From an uncultured Lachnospiraceae bacterium (GTDB taxonomy: Bacteria; Bacillota; Clostridia; Lachnospirales; Lachnospiraceae), in NCBI GenBank assembly GCA_910579395.1, contig CAJTUC010000002.1, forward strand, positions 1 through 64,000: a DNA stretch of 64,000 nt. Direction: 5' to 3'. The notes below the pieces were generated by a model. That model was given only the letters and a program-made list of their open reading frames with translations. It was not told where the DNA came from and searched no databases. This document shows positions 53,727-61,500 of this stretch, piece by piece. How positions within the stretch are numbered: the stretch's first letter is position 1; each line of letters opens with the position of its first letter. A program made the translations under genes and the position numbers.

Positions 53727-53831
53727 GTGCATAAGCAGAGTCATAAACTTTATGGGCAGGGCGTCATGCTCGCATGAAAGCCCGGCTCGGAAAGTTTATG
53801 ACGAGCAACATGCAGCAGCCTGCTTATGCAC
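53727..53831. repeat. 105-bp palindromic element at the 5' edge of the trpE remnant
   Basis: Perfect 12-bp outer arms (53727-53738 with 53820-53831), perfect 12-bp inner arms (53740-53751 with 53791-53802), then GGGC/GCCC and a CATGC/GCATG core. It starts two bases after the T-box terminator and ends where the trpE similarity begins, so it occupies the place of the missing 5' part of trpE. Confidence 0.8.
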
Positions 53832-53832
53832 T

Positions 53833-54123
53833 CAACCCTATTACAGAGCCGGAAACGTCCAATTCAAAACCGACGACCCTTCGGCCTTTCTCCGTCAAAT
53901 ACTGGCAGATTACAAAAGCCCCCGTTTTGAGTACCTTCCTTCTTTTACAGGCGGTCTGGTCGGCTACTTTGCCTATGATTATCAGGGCTACAAAGAGCCG
54001 GCGGCGAAAACGGCGGTACAGCACAGACAATACCCCATTTTCGAGGTGCAGTTCCATCCCGAATCAATCATGACACCCGATGGCAAAACAATGCTCAGAA
54101 ATTTTATAAACCATAAACCCTAA
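53833..54123 (+). pseudogene. Fused remnant of trpE and trpG (anthranilate synthase)
   Basis: From about 53836 to 54000 the frame encodes a piece of the N-terminal half of TrpE (SAFLRQILADYKSPRFEYLP and SFTGGLVGYFAYDY). It then passes in frame into the very end of TrpG: AVQHRQYPIFEVQFHPESI and MLRNFINHKP, with the His and Glu of the glutaminase triad but without its Cys. The TrpE start and catalytic domain and nearly all of TrpG are missing. The frame is open from 53752, but its first 27 codons come from the palindromic element. No anthranilate synthase activity is possible. Confidence 0.88.
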
Positions 54124-54163
54124 AATTATCAATTATTAACTTTAGAATTAGGAGGATATGACC

Positions 54164-55186
54164 ATGATCAAAGAAGCAATCGTAAAAATCGTAAACAAAG
54201 AAGACCTCACCTATGACGAGGCATACACTGTCATGAATGAAATTATGAGCGGTGAAACAACACCGACGCAGAACGCCGCATTTCTTTCGGCTCTCTCCAC
54301 AAAAAGCGCCAAGGCGGAAACCACGGACGAAATTGCCGGCTGCGCCGCTGCCATGAGAGACCATGCCATGAAAGTCGAGACCGATATGGAACTGATGGAA
54401 ATCGTCGGAACGGGCGGCGACAATGCGCACAGTTTTAATATTTCCACCACAGCCGCCCTCGTCTGTGCGGCAGGCGGCGTAAAGGTAGCCAAACACGGCA
54501 ACCGCGCGGCTTCCTCACAGTGTGGAACGGCCGATTGTCTGGAAGCGCTGGGCGTAAACATTCAACAAAGCCCTAAACGTTGTATCGAACTTTTGAACGA
54601 AGTCGGCATGTGTTTCTTTTTTGCCCAGAAATATCATACTTCCATGAAATATGTCGGCGCCATCCGCAAAGAACTCGGTTTCCGTACCGTCTTTAACATC
54701 CTCGGTCCCCTCACAAATCCCGGCAGCCCGAAGATGCAGCTGCTCGGCGTGTATGACGAATACCTGACCGCACCGTTGGCACAGGTTCTGATCAATCTCG
54801 GTGTCAAACGCGGTATGGTCGTATACGGTCAGGATAAACTGGATGAAATTTCCATGAGCGCGCCGACAACTGTCTGCGAAATAAAAGAGGGCTGGTTCAA
54901 ATCCTATATCATCACCCCCGAACAATTTGGATTCGAACGCTGTACCAAGGCTGACCTCGCCGGCAGCACGCCGGAAGAAAATGCCAAAATTGTACGCGCT
55001 ATTCTGAATGGGGAAAAAGGCCATAAGCGCAATGCCGTTCTGATGAATGCGGGCGCAGCCCTTTATGTCGGCGGCAGAGCCGAAAGCATGGAAGCGGGAA
55101 TTCACCTCGCCGAAGAACTGATCGATTCCGGCAAGGCGATGGAAACGCTCCGGAAATTAATCGAGGTGAGCAGCCGTCCCGAGTAA
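54164..55186 (+). CDS. Anthranilate phosphoribosyltransferase
   Basis: A 340-aa TrpD that joins anthranilate to phosphoribosyl pyrophosphate in the second pathway step. It has the PRPP loop VGTGGDNAHSFNIST, then KHGNRAASSQCGTADCLEALG and NILGPLTNPGSP. The start at 54164 is chosen over the ATG at 54158 because GGAGG lies 8 bases before it. It is full length and follows the trpEG remnant by 40 bases. Confidence 0.95.
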   Translation: MIKEAIVKIVNKEDLTYDEAYTVMNEIMSGETTPTQNAAFLSALSTKSAKAETTDEIAGCAAAMRDHAMKVETDMELMEIVGTGGDNAHSFNISTTAALVCAAGGVKVAKHGNRAASSQCGTADCLEALGVNIQQSPKRCIELLNEVGMCFFFAQKYHTSMKYVGAIRKELGFRTVFNILGPLTNPGSPKMQLLGVYDEYLTAPLAQVLINLGVKRGMVVYGQDKLDEISMSAPTTVCEIKEGWFKSYIITPEQFGFERCTKADLAGSTPEENAKIVRAILNGEKGHKRNAVLMNAGAALYVGGRAESMEAGIHLAEELIDSGKAMETLRKLIEVSSRPE

Positions 55187-55218
55187 AGTGTGGACTACGA
55201 AAGGAGAACCGCAGAACA

Positions 55219-56001
55219 ATGACCATCTTAGACCAGCTTGCCGGCCACGCGAAAGAGCGCGTCGAGCAGGCAAAGAAAATAATATCGTTTGAAGAAATCA
55301 GAAAAAGAGCTCTCCTGCTTGACACATACAAAGAATATCCTTTCGAGCAGGCGCTGCGAAGACCGGAAATATCTTTTATCTGCGAATGCAAAAAAGCCTC
55401 CCCCTCCAGGGGACTGATCTCACCGGATTTTCCGTATTTACAGATTGCCAGGGATTACGAAGCCGCCGGAGCGGATTGTATCTCCGTACTGACAGAACCG
55501 AAATGGTTCCTCGGCAGCAACGACTATCTGAAAGAAATTGCGCAGGCCGTTTCCATCCCATGCCTGCGGAAAGACTTCACTGTCGATGAATATATGATTT
55601 ATGAAGCAAAATTACTGGGTGCCTCCGCTGTACTCCTCATCTGCTCCATCCTGTCGGAAACACAGATTCGGGAATATATCGATATCTGCGGCGAACTGGG
55701 CCTGTCGACTCTGGTGGAAGCGCACGACGAGCACGAGGTTCAAATGGCGCTGAATGCCAAAGCCCGCATCATCGGCGTCAACAACCGCAGCCTGAAAGAC
55801 TTTTCCGTCAACACCGAAAACAGCCGCCGTCTGCGCTCTCTGATACCGGACAGTGTTCTGTTCGTTTCCGAAAGCGGCGTACAAAATGCAGCAGACATTC
55901 AGAAGCTCCGGGAAATCGGCGCCGATGCAGTCCTGATTGGTGAAACGATGATGCGGGCGGCGGACAAAAAAGGGGCGCTCGCCAATCTGCGGAGCGGATG
56001 A
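55219..56001 (+). CDS. Indole-3-glycerol-phosphate synthase
   Basis: A 260-aa TIM-barrel enzyme that closes the indole ring. Conserved segments: FICECKKASPSRGLI with the catalytic Lys pair, DYEAAGADCISVLTEP, CLRKDFTVDEYMIYEA, IIGVNNRSLKDFSV and VSESGVQ. Complete and within the trp operon, 32 bases after trpD. Confidence 0.95.
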   Translation: MTILDQLAGHAKERVEQAKKIISFEEIRKRALLLDTYKEYPFEQALRRPEISFICECKKASPSRGLISPDFPYLQIARDYEAAGADCISVLTEPKWFLGSNDYLKEIAQAVSIPCLRKDFTVDEYMIYEAKLLGASAVLLICSILSETQIREYIDICGELGLSTLVEAHDEHEVQMALNAKARIIGVNNRSLKDFSVNTENSRRLRSLIPDSVLFVSESGVQNAADIQKLREIGADAVLIGETMMRAADKKGALANLRSG

Positions 56002-56066
56002 CGATGCCATACAGGGAAAACACAAACGAAATTTGAATAAAGACTTGAAAAAAACGGAGGATTTCC

Positions 56067-56690
56067 ATGACGAAGATCAAACTCTGCGGCCTTTCAAAAC
56101 CTTGCGATATCGAAGCGGCAAATGCGTTACAGCCGGAATATATCGGTTTCGTCTTTGCTCCGAAAAGTAAACGTTATGTGAGCATGGAACAGGCCGCCGC
56201 CCTGAAGAAACGATTAGATTCCACGATTAAGGCGGTCGGCGTATTTGTAAACGAAAATCCCGAAACAACCGCCGCATATCTGGAAGCCGGAATCATCGAT
56301 ATCGTCCAGCTTCACGGCGGCGAATCCAAAAGTTATATCCGCCAGTTACGAAGCCTTACCGATAAGCCGCTCATTCAGGCCTTCCGCATCGATACAAAAC
56401 AGGATATCGAAACCGCCAACGAAAGCAGCGCCGACTATGTACTTCTCGATTCCGGCGACGGCGGAACCGGCACGACGTTCGAATGGCATCTGCTGAAAAA
56501 AATCAGCCGCCCCTACTTTCTGGCCGGCGGCCTGACCATCTACAATGCCGAAAACGCCGTCCGGACACTGACACCTTATGCTGTCGATGTCAGTTCCGGC
56601 ATTGAGACAGACGGCCATAAAGACCGAAACAAGATGACGGCTTTTGTCAATGCTGTAAGGTCCGTGGACAGCACAGCCGCCAGAATATGA
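56067..56690 (+). CDS. Phosphoribosylanthranilate isomerase
   Basis: A 207-aa TrpF that performs the Amadori rearrangement of phosphoribosylanthranilate. Seen are KLCGLSKPCDIEAAN with the catalytic Cys, the FAPKSKRYVS loop, VQLHGGES, LLDSGDGGTGTTFEWHLL with the catalytic Asp, and the phosphate loop VSSGIETDGHKD. Complete, third intact gene of the operon. Confidence 0.94.
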   Translation: MTKIKLCGLSKPCDIEAANALQPEYIGFVFAPKSKRYVSMEQAAALKKRLDSTIKAVGVFVNENPETTAAYLEAGIIDIVQLHGGESKSYIRQLRSLTDKPLIQAFRIDTKQDIETANESSADYVLLDSGDGGTGTTFEWHLLKKISRPYFLAGGLTIYNAENAVRTLTPYAVDVSSGIETDGHKDRNKMTAFVNAVRSVDSTAARI

Positions 56691-56741
56691 AAGAACCAAA
56701 AAATCATTAATAAAATCATGAATAAGAAAGAAGGAAAGAAC

Positions 56742-57932
56742 ATGACAAATCCAAACGGCCGCTTCGGCTCTCACGGCGGACAATATATTCCCGAAACTCT
56801 GATGAACGCCGTAATCGAACTGGAAGAAGCATACAATCGTTACAAGAACGACCCCGCATTTAACCGGGAATTATCAGAACTTTTCAACGAATACGCCGGC
56901 AGACCATCAAGACTTTATTTTGCGGAAAAAATGACCCGCAGCCTCGGCGGCGCCAAAATATACCTCAAGCGGGAAGATTTGAACCACACCGGTTCCCACA
57001 AGATTAACAACGTGCTCGGTCAGGCGCTGCTCGCCAAAAAAATCGGCAAGACCCGCCTCATTGCTGAAACGGGCGCCGGGCAGCACGGCGTTGCTACGGC
57101 TACCGCTGCTGCCTTGCTCGATATGGAATGCGTTGTCTTTATGGGAGAAGAAGATACTATCCGTCAGGCCCTTAACGTATACCGTATGCGCCTGCTCGGC
57201 GCGGAAGTGGTTTCGGTAAAGTCGGGAACCGCAACCTTAAAAGATGCCGTTTCCGAAGCCATGCGTGAATGGACTTCCCGCATCGCTGATACGCATTACT
57301 GCCTCGGTTCGGTCATGGGACCCCATCCTTTTCCAACTATTGTCCGCGATTTTCAGTCGATTATCTCGAAAGAGATCAGGGAACAGATTCTTGCCAAAGA
57401 AGGCAAACTCCCGGATGCAGTCATCGCCTGCGTCGGCGGCGGTTCCAACGCGATTGGAAGCTTTTATCATTTTATTGAGGACAAAAACGTAAAACTTATC
57501 GGCTGTGAAGCGGCCGGAAGGGGTATTGATACTTTTGAGACCGCCGCTACCATCAATACAGGAAGAGCCGGCATCTTCCACGGAATGAAGTCCTATTTCT
57601 GTCAGGATGAATTCGGACAGATCGCGCCCGTTTACTCGATTTCCGCCGGACTGGATTATCCCGGCATCGGCCCGGAACATGCGTATCTGCACGATACCGG
57701 CAGAGCAGAATATGTGCCCGTAACAGACGACGAAGCGGTATGCGCCTTTGAATATCTGTCAAAGACGGAAGGCATCATTCCCGCAATCGAATCGGCGCAC
57801 GCCATCGCACATGCCATGAAGATTGCGCCAAAAATGAATCAGAACCAGATCATCGTTATTACCATATCGGGAAGAGGCGACAAAGACTGCGCCGCCATTG
57901 CCCGTTACAGAGGGGAGGATATTCATGAATAA
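56742..57932 (+). CDS. Tryptophan synthase, beta chain
   Basis: A 396-aa PLP enzyme that condenses indole and serine. The PLP Lys lies in NHTGSHKINNVLGQALL; further motifs are ETGAGQHGVATA and CVGGGSNAIGSF for phosphate binding. The start at 56742 is preferred (MTNPNGRFGSHGGQYIPE, AAGGA 6 bases upstream) over an ATG at 56718. Its last codons overlap the trpA start by 8 bases. Confidence 0.96.
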   Translation: MTNPNGRFGSHGGQYIPETLMNAVIELEEAYNRYKNDPAFNRELSELFNEYAGRPSRLYFAEKMTRSLGGAKIYLKREDLNHTGSHKINNVLGQALLAKKIGKTRLIAETGAGQHGVATATAAALLDMECVVFMGEEDTIRQALNVYRMRLLGAEVVSVKSGTATLKDAVSEAMREWTSRIADTHYCLGSVMGPHPFPTIVRDFQSIISKEIREQILAKEGKLPDAVIACVGGGSNAIGSFYHFIEDKNVKLIGCEAAGRGIDTFETAATINTGRAGIFHGMKSYFCQDEFGQIAPVYSISAGLDYPGIGPEHAYLHDTGRAEYVPVTDDEAVCAFEYLSKTEGIIPAIESAHAIAHAMKIAPKMNQNQIIVITISGRGDKDCAAIARYRGEDIHE

Positions 57933-58704
57933 TATAAGATCAGCTTTCGAGAACGGAAAAGCTTTTATCGCCTTTATCACCTGCGGCGACCCCGATCTGG
58001 GAACGACCGCAGCCGCCGTCCGCGCGGCAGTGGAAAACGGTGCCGACCTTATCGAACTCGGCATTCCCTTTTCTGACCCGACAGCGGAAGGCCCTATCAT
58101 TCAGGGCGCTAATCTCCGCGCCCTGACCGGCGGCGTTACGACGGATAAGATTTTTTCCCTTGTCAAGGAGCTCCGGCAGGATGTTACAACACCTTTTGTT
58201 TTTATGACTTATGCCAATGTCATCTTCTCTTACGGCGCCGAACGGTTCCTATCAGCCTGCCGCGATATCGGCATCAACGGCCTGATACTGCCCGACCTGC
58301 CTTTTGAGGAAAAAGAAGAATTCCTGTCCGTCTGCCATGCGTACAACATAGATTTAATCTCGCTTATCGCGCCTACATCGGAAAACCGCATTGCCATGAT
58401 TGCCAAAGAAGCGGAAGGGTTTCTGTACATCGTTTCTTCCCTTGGCGTTACCGGCATGAGAAGCGAAATCAAAACAGACCTCGCATCTATTGTCGAGGTC
58501 GTCCGGCAGAATACCGATATCCCCTGTGCCATCGGTTTTGGCATATCCACGCCCGAACAGGCACAAAAAATGGCGAAGATCTCCGACGGCGCCATCGTCG
58601 GCTCTGCAATCATCAAGCTATTAGAGAAATACGGAAAAGACGCGCCGAAATATATTGGAGAATATGTTAAATCCATGAAAGATGCGTTACGAACCACCGT
58701 ATAA
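57925..58704 (+). CDS. Tryptophan synthase, alpha chain
   Basis: A 259-aa TIM-barrel subunit that releases indole from indoleglycerol phosphate and passes it to the beta chain. Motifs: FIAFITCGDPDL, LIELGIPFSDPTAEGPIIQ with the catalytic Glu and Asp, PDLPFEEKEEF, and GFGISTPEQ. The start at 57925 lies inside the end of trpB and follows GGGGAGGA, so translation is coupled. Confidence 0.95.
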   Translation: MNNIRSAFENGKAFIAFITCGDPDLGTTAAAVRAAVENGADLIELGIPFSDPTAEGPIIQGANLRALTGGVTTDKIFSLVKELRQDVTTPFVFMTYANVIFSYGAERFLSACRDIGINGLILPDLPFEEKEEFLSVCHAYNIDLISLIAPTSENRIAMIAKEAEGFLYIVSSLGVTGMRSEIKTDLASIVEVVRQNTDIPCAIGFGISTPEQAQKMAKISDGAIVGSAIIKLLEKYGKDAPKYIGEYVKSMKDALRTTV

Positions 58705-58744
58705 TTACCAAAATGCAACCGTGCAGCAATATAAATTCTTTTAA

Positions 58745-58794
58745 AGAGAATGCTTGGCATTCTCTGAATCGAGTGCTCAGGCACTCGATTTTTT
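58745..58794 (+). terminator. Tandem hairpins ending the trp operon
   Basis: A first 9-bp hairpin (58745-58753 with 58757-58765) is followed directly by a 10-bp hairpin (58767-58776 with 58781-58790) and a T-run. The second also overlaps the end of the convergent membrane-protein gene. Confidence 0.88.
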
Positions 58795-59515
58795 ATACCA
58801 GAAATTCCCTGAGCAGCAATTCCAGTTCCTTTGCTTCCGTATGCGAAAGAACCGCAGGTTCCGCTTCATTCTGTTCCTGCATTTTCTTTTCCGGCTCACT
58901 TTCTCTTATCTTTGCGTTTTCTTCCGTTTGAGCATTTTCCTTTGCCGCCGTGTCTTCTCCCTGCACAAGCTTCATATCCAATGTCGTCTGCTCCAATCTG
59001 TTTACCAGATGGTTTTCCAGATAATCGATCAGATTCGTGCGCAGTATCTGCGTTTTTCCCGAAATATCAACGAGGGAAGAAATTGCAAAATAACAGTATA
59101 ATCCCAGAAAACTGATGATATAATAAGGAACAACATAAAGAACGGACTCTCCCACGATGATTCCCCGACAGGCGCCAATCCCGGAAATCAAAATAGACAA
59201 TAGCACCAGCTGGCCGGATAGATGCTTCAGAACAGATAAGGAAAATCCACCTATTTTCAACTGATTCATATACTTGTCCACAAAAACGGAAATATTGGAC
59301 ATTCCTTCATGCAGCTGACAACAGCTTGAAAATTTCAACTTCAGCTGCTGCAGGGATTTATTGGCTGTGGATGACATATTTTCCGATTCCCAAATCAGTT
59401 TATGACAGAGCACACCCATGCTGATCTGACATATAATACTAAGAGACAATAAAATCAGGATGGGAATCATAAATTCGGGATGTTTAAATATTATTTGCAG
59501 CATATCGATGATCAC
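58793..59515 (-). CDS. Membrane protein of unknown function
   Basis: A 240-aa protein with a TM helix at residues about 15-37, a cytosolic or coiled helical segment, two further hydrophobic segments (about 100-120 and 127-150), and a long Glu/Lys/Gln-rich C-terminal tail (AKENAQTEENAKIRESEPEK). No family recognised. The first codon is GTG with an AGAAAGG ribosome site; an ATG follows at 59503. It is monocistronic and convergent with the trp operon. Confidence 0.6.
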   Translation of the reverse strand: MIIDMLQIIFKHPEFMIPILILLSLSIICQISMGVLCHKLIWESENMSSTANKSLQQLKLKFSSCCQLHEGMSNISVFVDKYMNQLKIGGFSLSVLKHLSGQLVLLSILISGIGACRGIIVGESVLYVVPYYIISFLGLYCYFAISSLVDISGKTQILRTNLIDYLENHLVNRLEQTTLDMKLVQGEDTAAKENAQTEENAKIRESEPEKKMQEQNEAEPAVLSHTEAKELELLLREFLV

Positions 59516-59663
59516 GCCTTTCTCTCCTTATTTATAAATCTATTATAGGCAGAAGACAAACGAATCTCAATCATTCCGAACGTGTAAGGCATCCATAAAT
59601 TTCTTCATATTTCGTGTGCATTTCTTCTATTTCTGCCCATAAACACTGGAAACTGTAATAAAT

Positions 59664-59693
59664 TTGTGATATAGTGGGGTCATACTGTATAAT
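59664..59693 (+). promoter_or_regulatory. Promoter of the TSCPD gene and murG
   Basis: TTGTGA (59664-59669), 18 bases and consensus TATAAT (59688-59693) lie 38 bases before the TSCPD start. Confidence 0.55.
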
Positions 59694-59731
59694 ACAATTT
59701 TACAGGCTGTGTATGAATGGAGGTCATCATT

Positions 59732-59980
59732 ATGGTATATAAACCACAGGGCGTATGCTCTAATACAATTAATATCGAAGTGGAAGGCGACATCATCAAA
59801 CACGTTTCGTTTGTAGGCGGATGCAACGGCAACTTACAGGGAATTTCCAGCCTTGTTACCGGCATGAAAACGGAAGACGCCATCCGAAAACTAAAGGGAA
59901 TCAAATGTGGTTTCAAAAGTACATCCTGTCCGGATCAACTGGCTTGTGCACTTGAGCAGATTGCAGCAGGTGCGAACTAA
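59732..59980 (+). CDS. TSCPD domain protein (TIGR03905 type)
   Basis: An 82-aa protein with the signature TSCPDQLACAL near the C terminus and further Cys residues at GVCSNTI, GGCNGNL and IKCGF. The TSCPD domain also occurs at the C terminus of some ribonucleotide reductases, where it binds metal; the role of the small stand-alone form is unknown. The start at 59732 follows GGAGG with 8 bases spacing. It lies 32 bases before murG. Confidence 0.88.
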   Translation: MVYKPQGVCSNTINIEVEGDIIKHVSFVGGCNGNLQGISSLVTGMKTEDAIRKLKGIKCGFKSTSCPDQLACALEQIAAGAN

Positions 59981-60012
59981 ACAGTATATCTATTTCCAGG
60001 AGGCTTTTTAAA

Positions 60013-61092
60013 ATGAGCAAAAAAATCGTATTGACCGGCGGTGGAACGGCCGGACATGTAACGCCCAATATTGCCCTGATCCCCAAATTAAAGGAACTTG
60101 GCTATGAAATCTTTTATATGGGTTCCTATGATGGCATAGAGAAAAAATTAATTGAAGATTTCGATATTCCCTATTATGGAATCTCAACAGGCAAATTCCG
60201 CAGATACTTTGATCCGAAAAATTTTTCAGATCCTTTCCGTGTACTCAAGGGGATGGCGGAAGCAAGAAAATATCTGAAGGAGATCAATCCCGATATTGTT
60301 TTTTCCAAAGGCGGCTTCGTCAGTGTCCCCGTTGTCAGAGCTGCTGCTTCTCTGGGCGTTCCCTGTGTCGTTCATGAATCCGATATGACACCCGGACTGG
60401 CCAATAAACTCTGTATCCCGGTAGCCAAAAAAGTATGCTGTAATTTCCCGGAGACTTTTAAACTTCTGCCATCCGACAAAGCGGTCCTGACGGGTTCTCC
60501 AATTCGTGAAGAACTGCTTCATGGCAATAAGGAAGCTGCTTATAAATTATGCGGATTCGATTCTTCCAAGCCTGTTATTATGGTAATCGGCGGCAGTCTT
60601 GGCTCAGCCGCCATCAATCAGGCAGTCCGGGATTCTTTACCGGCGCTTTTAAATGATTTCCAGATTGTTCATCTGTGCGGAAAAGAAAAGATGGATAATC
60701 TTCTCTTGACAACTAAGGGTTACAAACAGTTTGAATACATTAAATCCGAATTGAAAGATATCTTTGCGATGGCAGATATCGTGATTTCGAGAGCGGGCGC
60801 CAATGCGATCAATGAACTTCTGGCACTGAAAAAACCCAATCTCCTGATTCCTCTGCCTTCCGCTAACAGCCGTGGAGACCAGATTCTGAATGCAAAGTCC
60901 TTTGAAGCACAGGGATTCAGCATTGTCGTGGATGAAGACGATCTGACGAGCAAACTTTTAGTCGAAAAAGTCCAGGAACTCTATTTTACAAGACTTACCT
61001 ATATCAATGCTATGAGTAAAAGTTCCCAACGAGATGCGATCAGCACAATCATTTCTATTCTTGAAAATATCGTAACAGAAAGAACGAATTAA
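60013..61092 (+). CDS. UDP-GlcNAc:undecaprenyl-PP-MurNAc-pentapeptide GlcNAc transferase
   Basis: A 359-aa GT28 enzyme that forms lipid II at the inner face of the membrane. Motifs: VLTGGGTAGHVTPNIALI, DIVFSKGGFVSVPVV, VVHESDMTPGLANKL, MVIGGSLGSAAIN, ISRAGANAINELLAL and LIPLPSANSRGDQ. Full length. It stands apart from the division/cell-wall cluster where murG usually lies. Confidence 0.94.
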   Translation: MSKKIVLTGGGTAGHVTPNIALIPKLKELGYEIFYMGSYDGIEKKLIEDFDIPYYGISTGKFRRYFDPKNFSDPFRVLKGMAEARKYLKEINPDIVFSKGGFVSVPVVRAAASLGVPCVVHESDMTPGLANKLCIPVAKKVCCNFPETFKLLPSDKAVLTGSPIREELLHGNKEAAYKLCGFDSSKPVIMVIGGSLGSAAINQAVRDSLPALLNDFQIVHLCGKEKMDNLLLTTKGYKQFEYIKSELKDIFAMADIVISRAGANAINELLALKKPNLLIPLPSANSRGDQILNAKSFEAQGFSIVVDEDDLTSKLLVEKVQELYFTRLTYINAMSKSSQRDAISTIISILENIVTERTN

Positions 61093-61096
61093 TCCT

Positions 61097-61390
61097 ATGA
61101 AAAAAGATGATTTGATTTTAACTGAAGAACAAATGCGAAACCGCGCGGCAGAAGGTTACTTTGTAAGGGATTTGGAAAAAGACCGCGTTTACTGTCCGAC
61201 CGGAGAAATACTGCGGAAAAAATCTACCCGGAAGAACGGCGATATCCGCTATGCGAATAAAATGGCATGTAAACAGTGTGAATCGAAAAGCAAATGCACA
61301 CGCTCCGTCTGGAAAGAAGTCGATTTCCCGGAAAAAGTCCGGGAAATGCGGAATGTCAACTGGCTGAAGGCGGAAGAAAGCAAAGTCTGA
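61097..61390 (+). CDS. Small Cys-rich protein resembling an IS1182-type transposase segment
   Basis: A 97-aa frame that starts 4 bases after the murG stop. Its core, RVYCPTGEILRKKSTRKNGD then CKQCESKSKCT, resembles the zinc-binding segment found in IS1182/IS5-like transposases (Y-x-CP-x-G ... C-x-x-C-x3-K-CT). There is no DDE catalytic domain on either side and no terminal repeats. It is either a transposase fragment or a domesticated small protein translated with murG; a strong ribosome site is lacking. Confidence 0.55.
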   Translation: MKKDDLILTEEQMRNRAAEGYFVRDLEKDRVYCPTGEILRKKSTRKNGDIRYANKMACKQCESKSKCTRSVWKEVDFPEKVREMRNVNWLKAEESKV

Positions 61391-61445
61391 ACGGAAGCGA
61401 TCGGTCAAAGAAATTTCCGGAAAAACTACATGGCACCTGGAATGA

Positions 61446-61474
61446 TTGACATTTCAAATGGTTTATGGTATATA
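61446..61474 (+). promoter_or_regulatory. Promoter of the GH25 gene
   Basis: TTGACA (61446-61451), 17 bases and TATATA (61469-61474). The first in-frame ATG is 27 bases downstream. Confidence 0.6.
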
Positions 61475-61500
61475 TTATTTAGGCAAATGTCTAATATAAT

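Noticed and set aside
53752..53829. Start of the open frame upstream of the trpE fragment as a real N terminus
   Set aside because: These 27 codons are read from the palindromic element, show no TrpE similarity and have no ribosome site.
61097..61390. Intact insertion sequence
   Set aside because: No catalytic domain and no inverted ends were found around this small frame.
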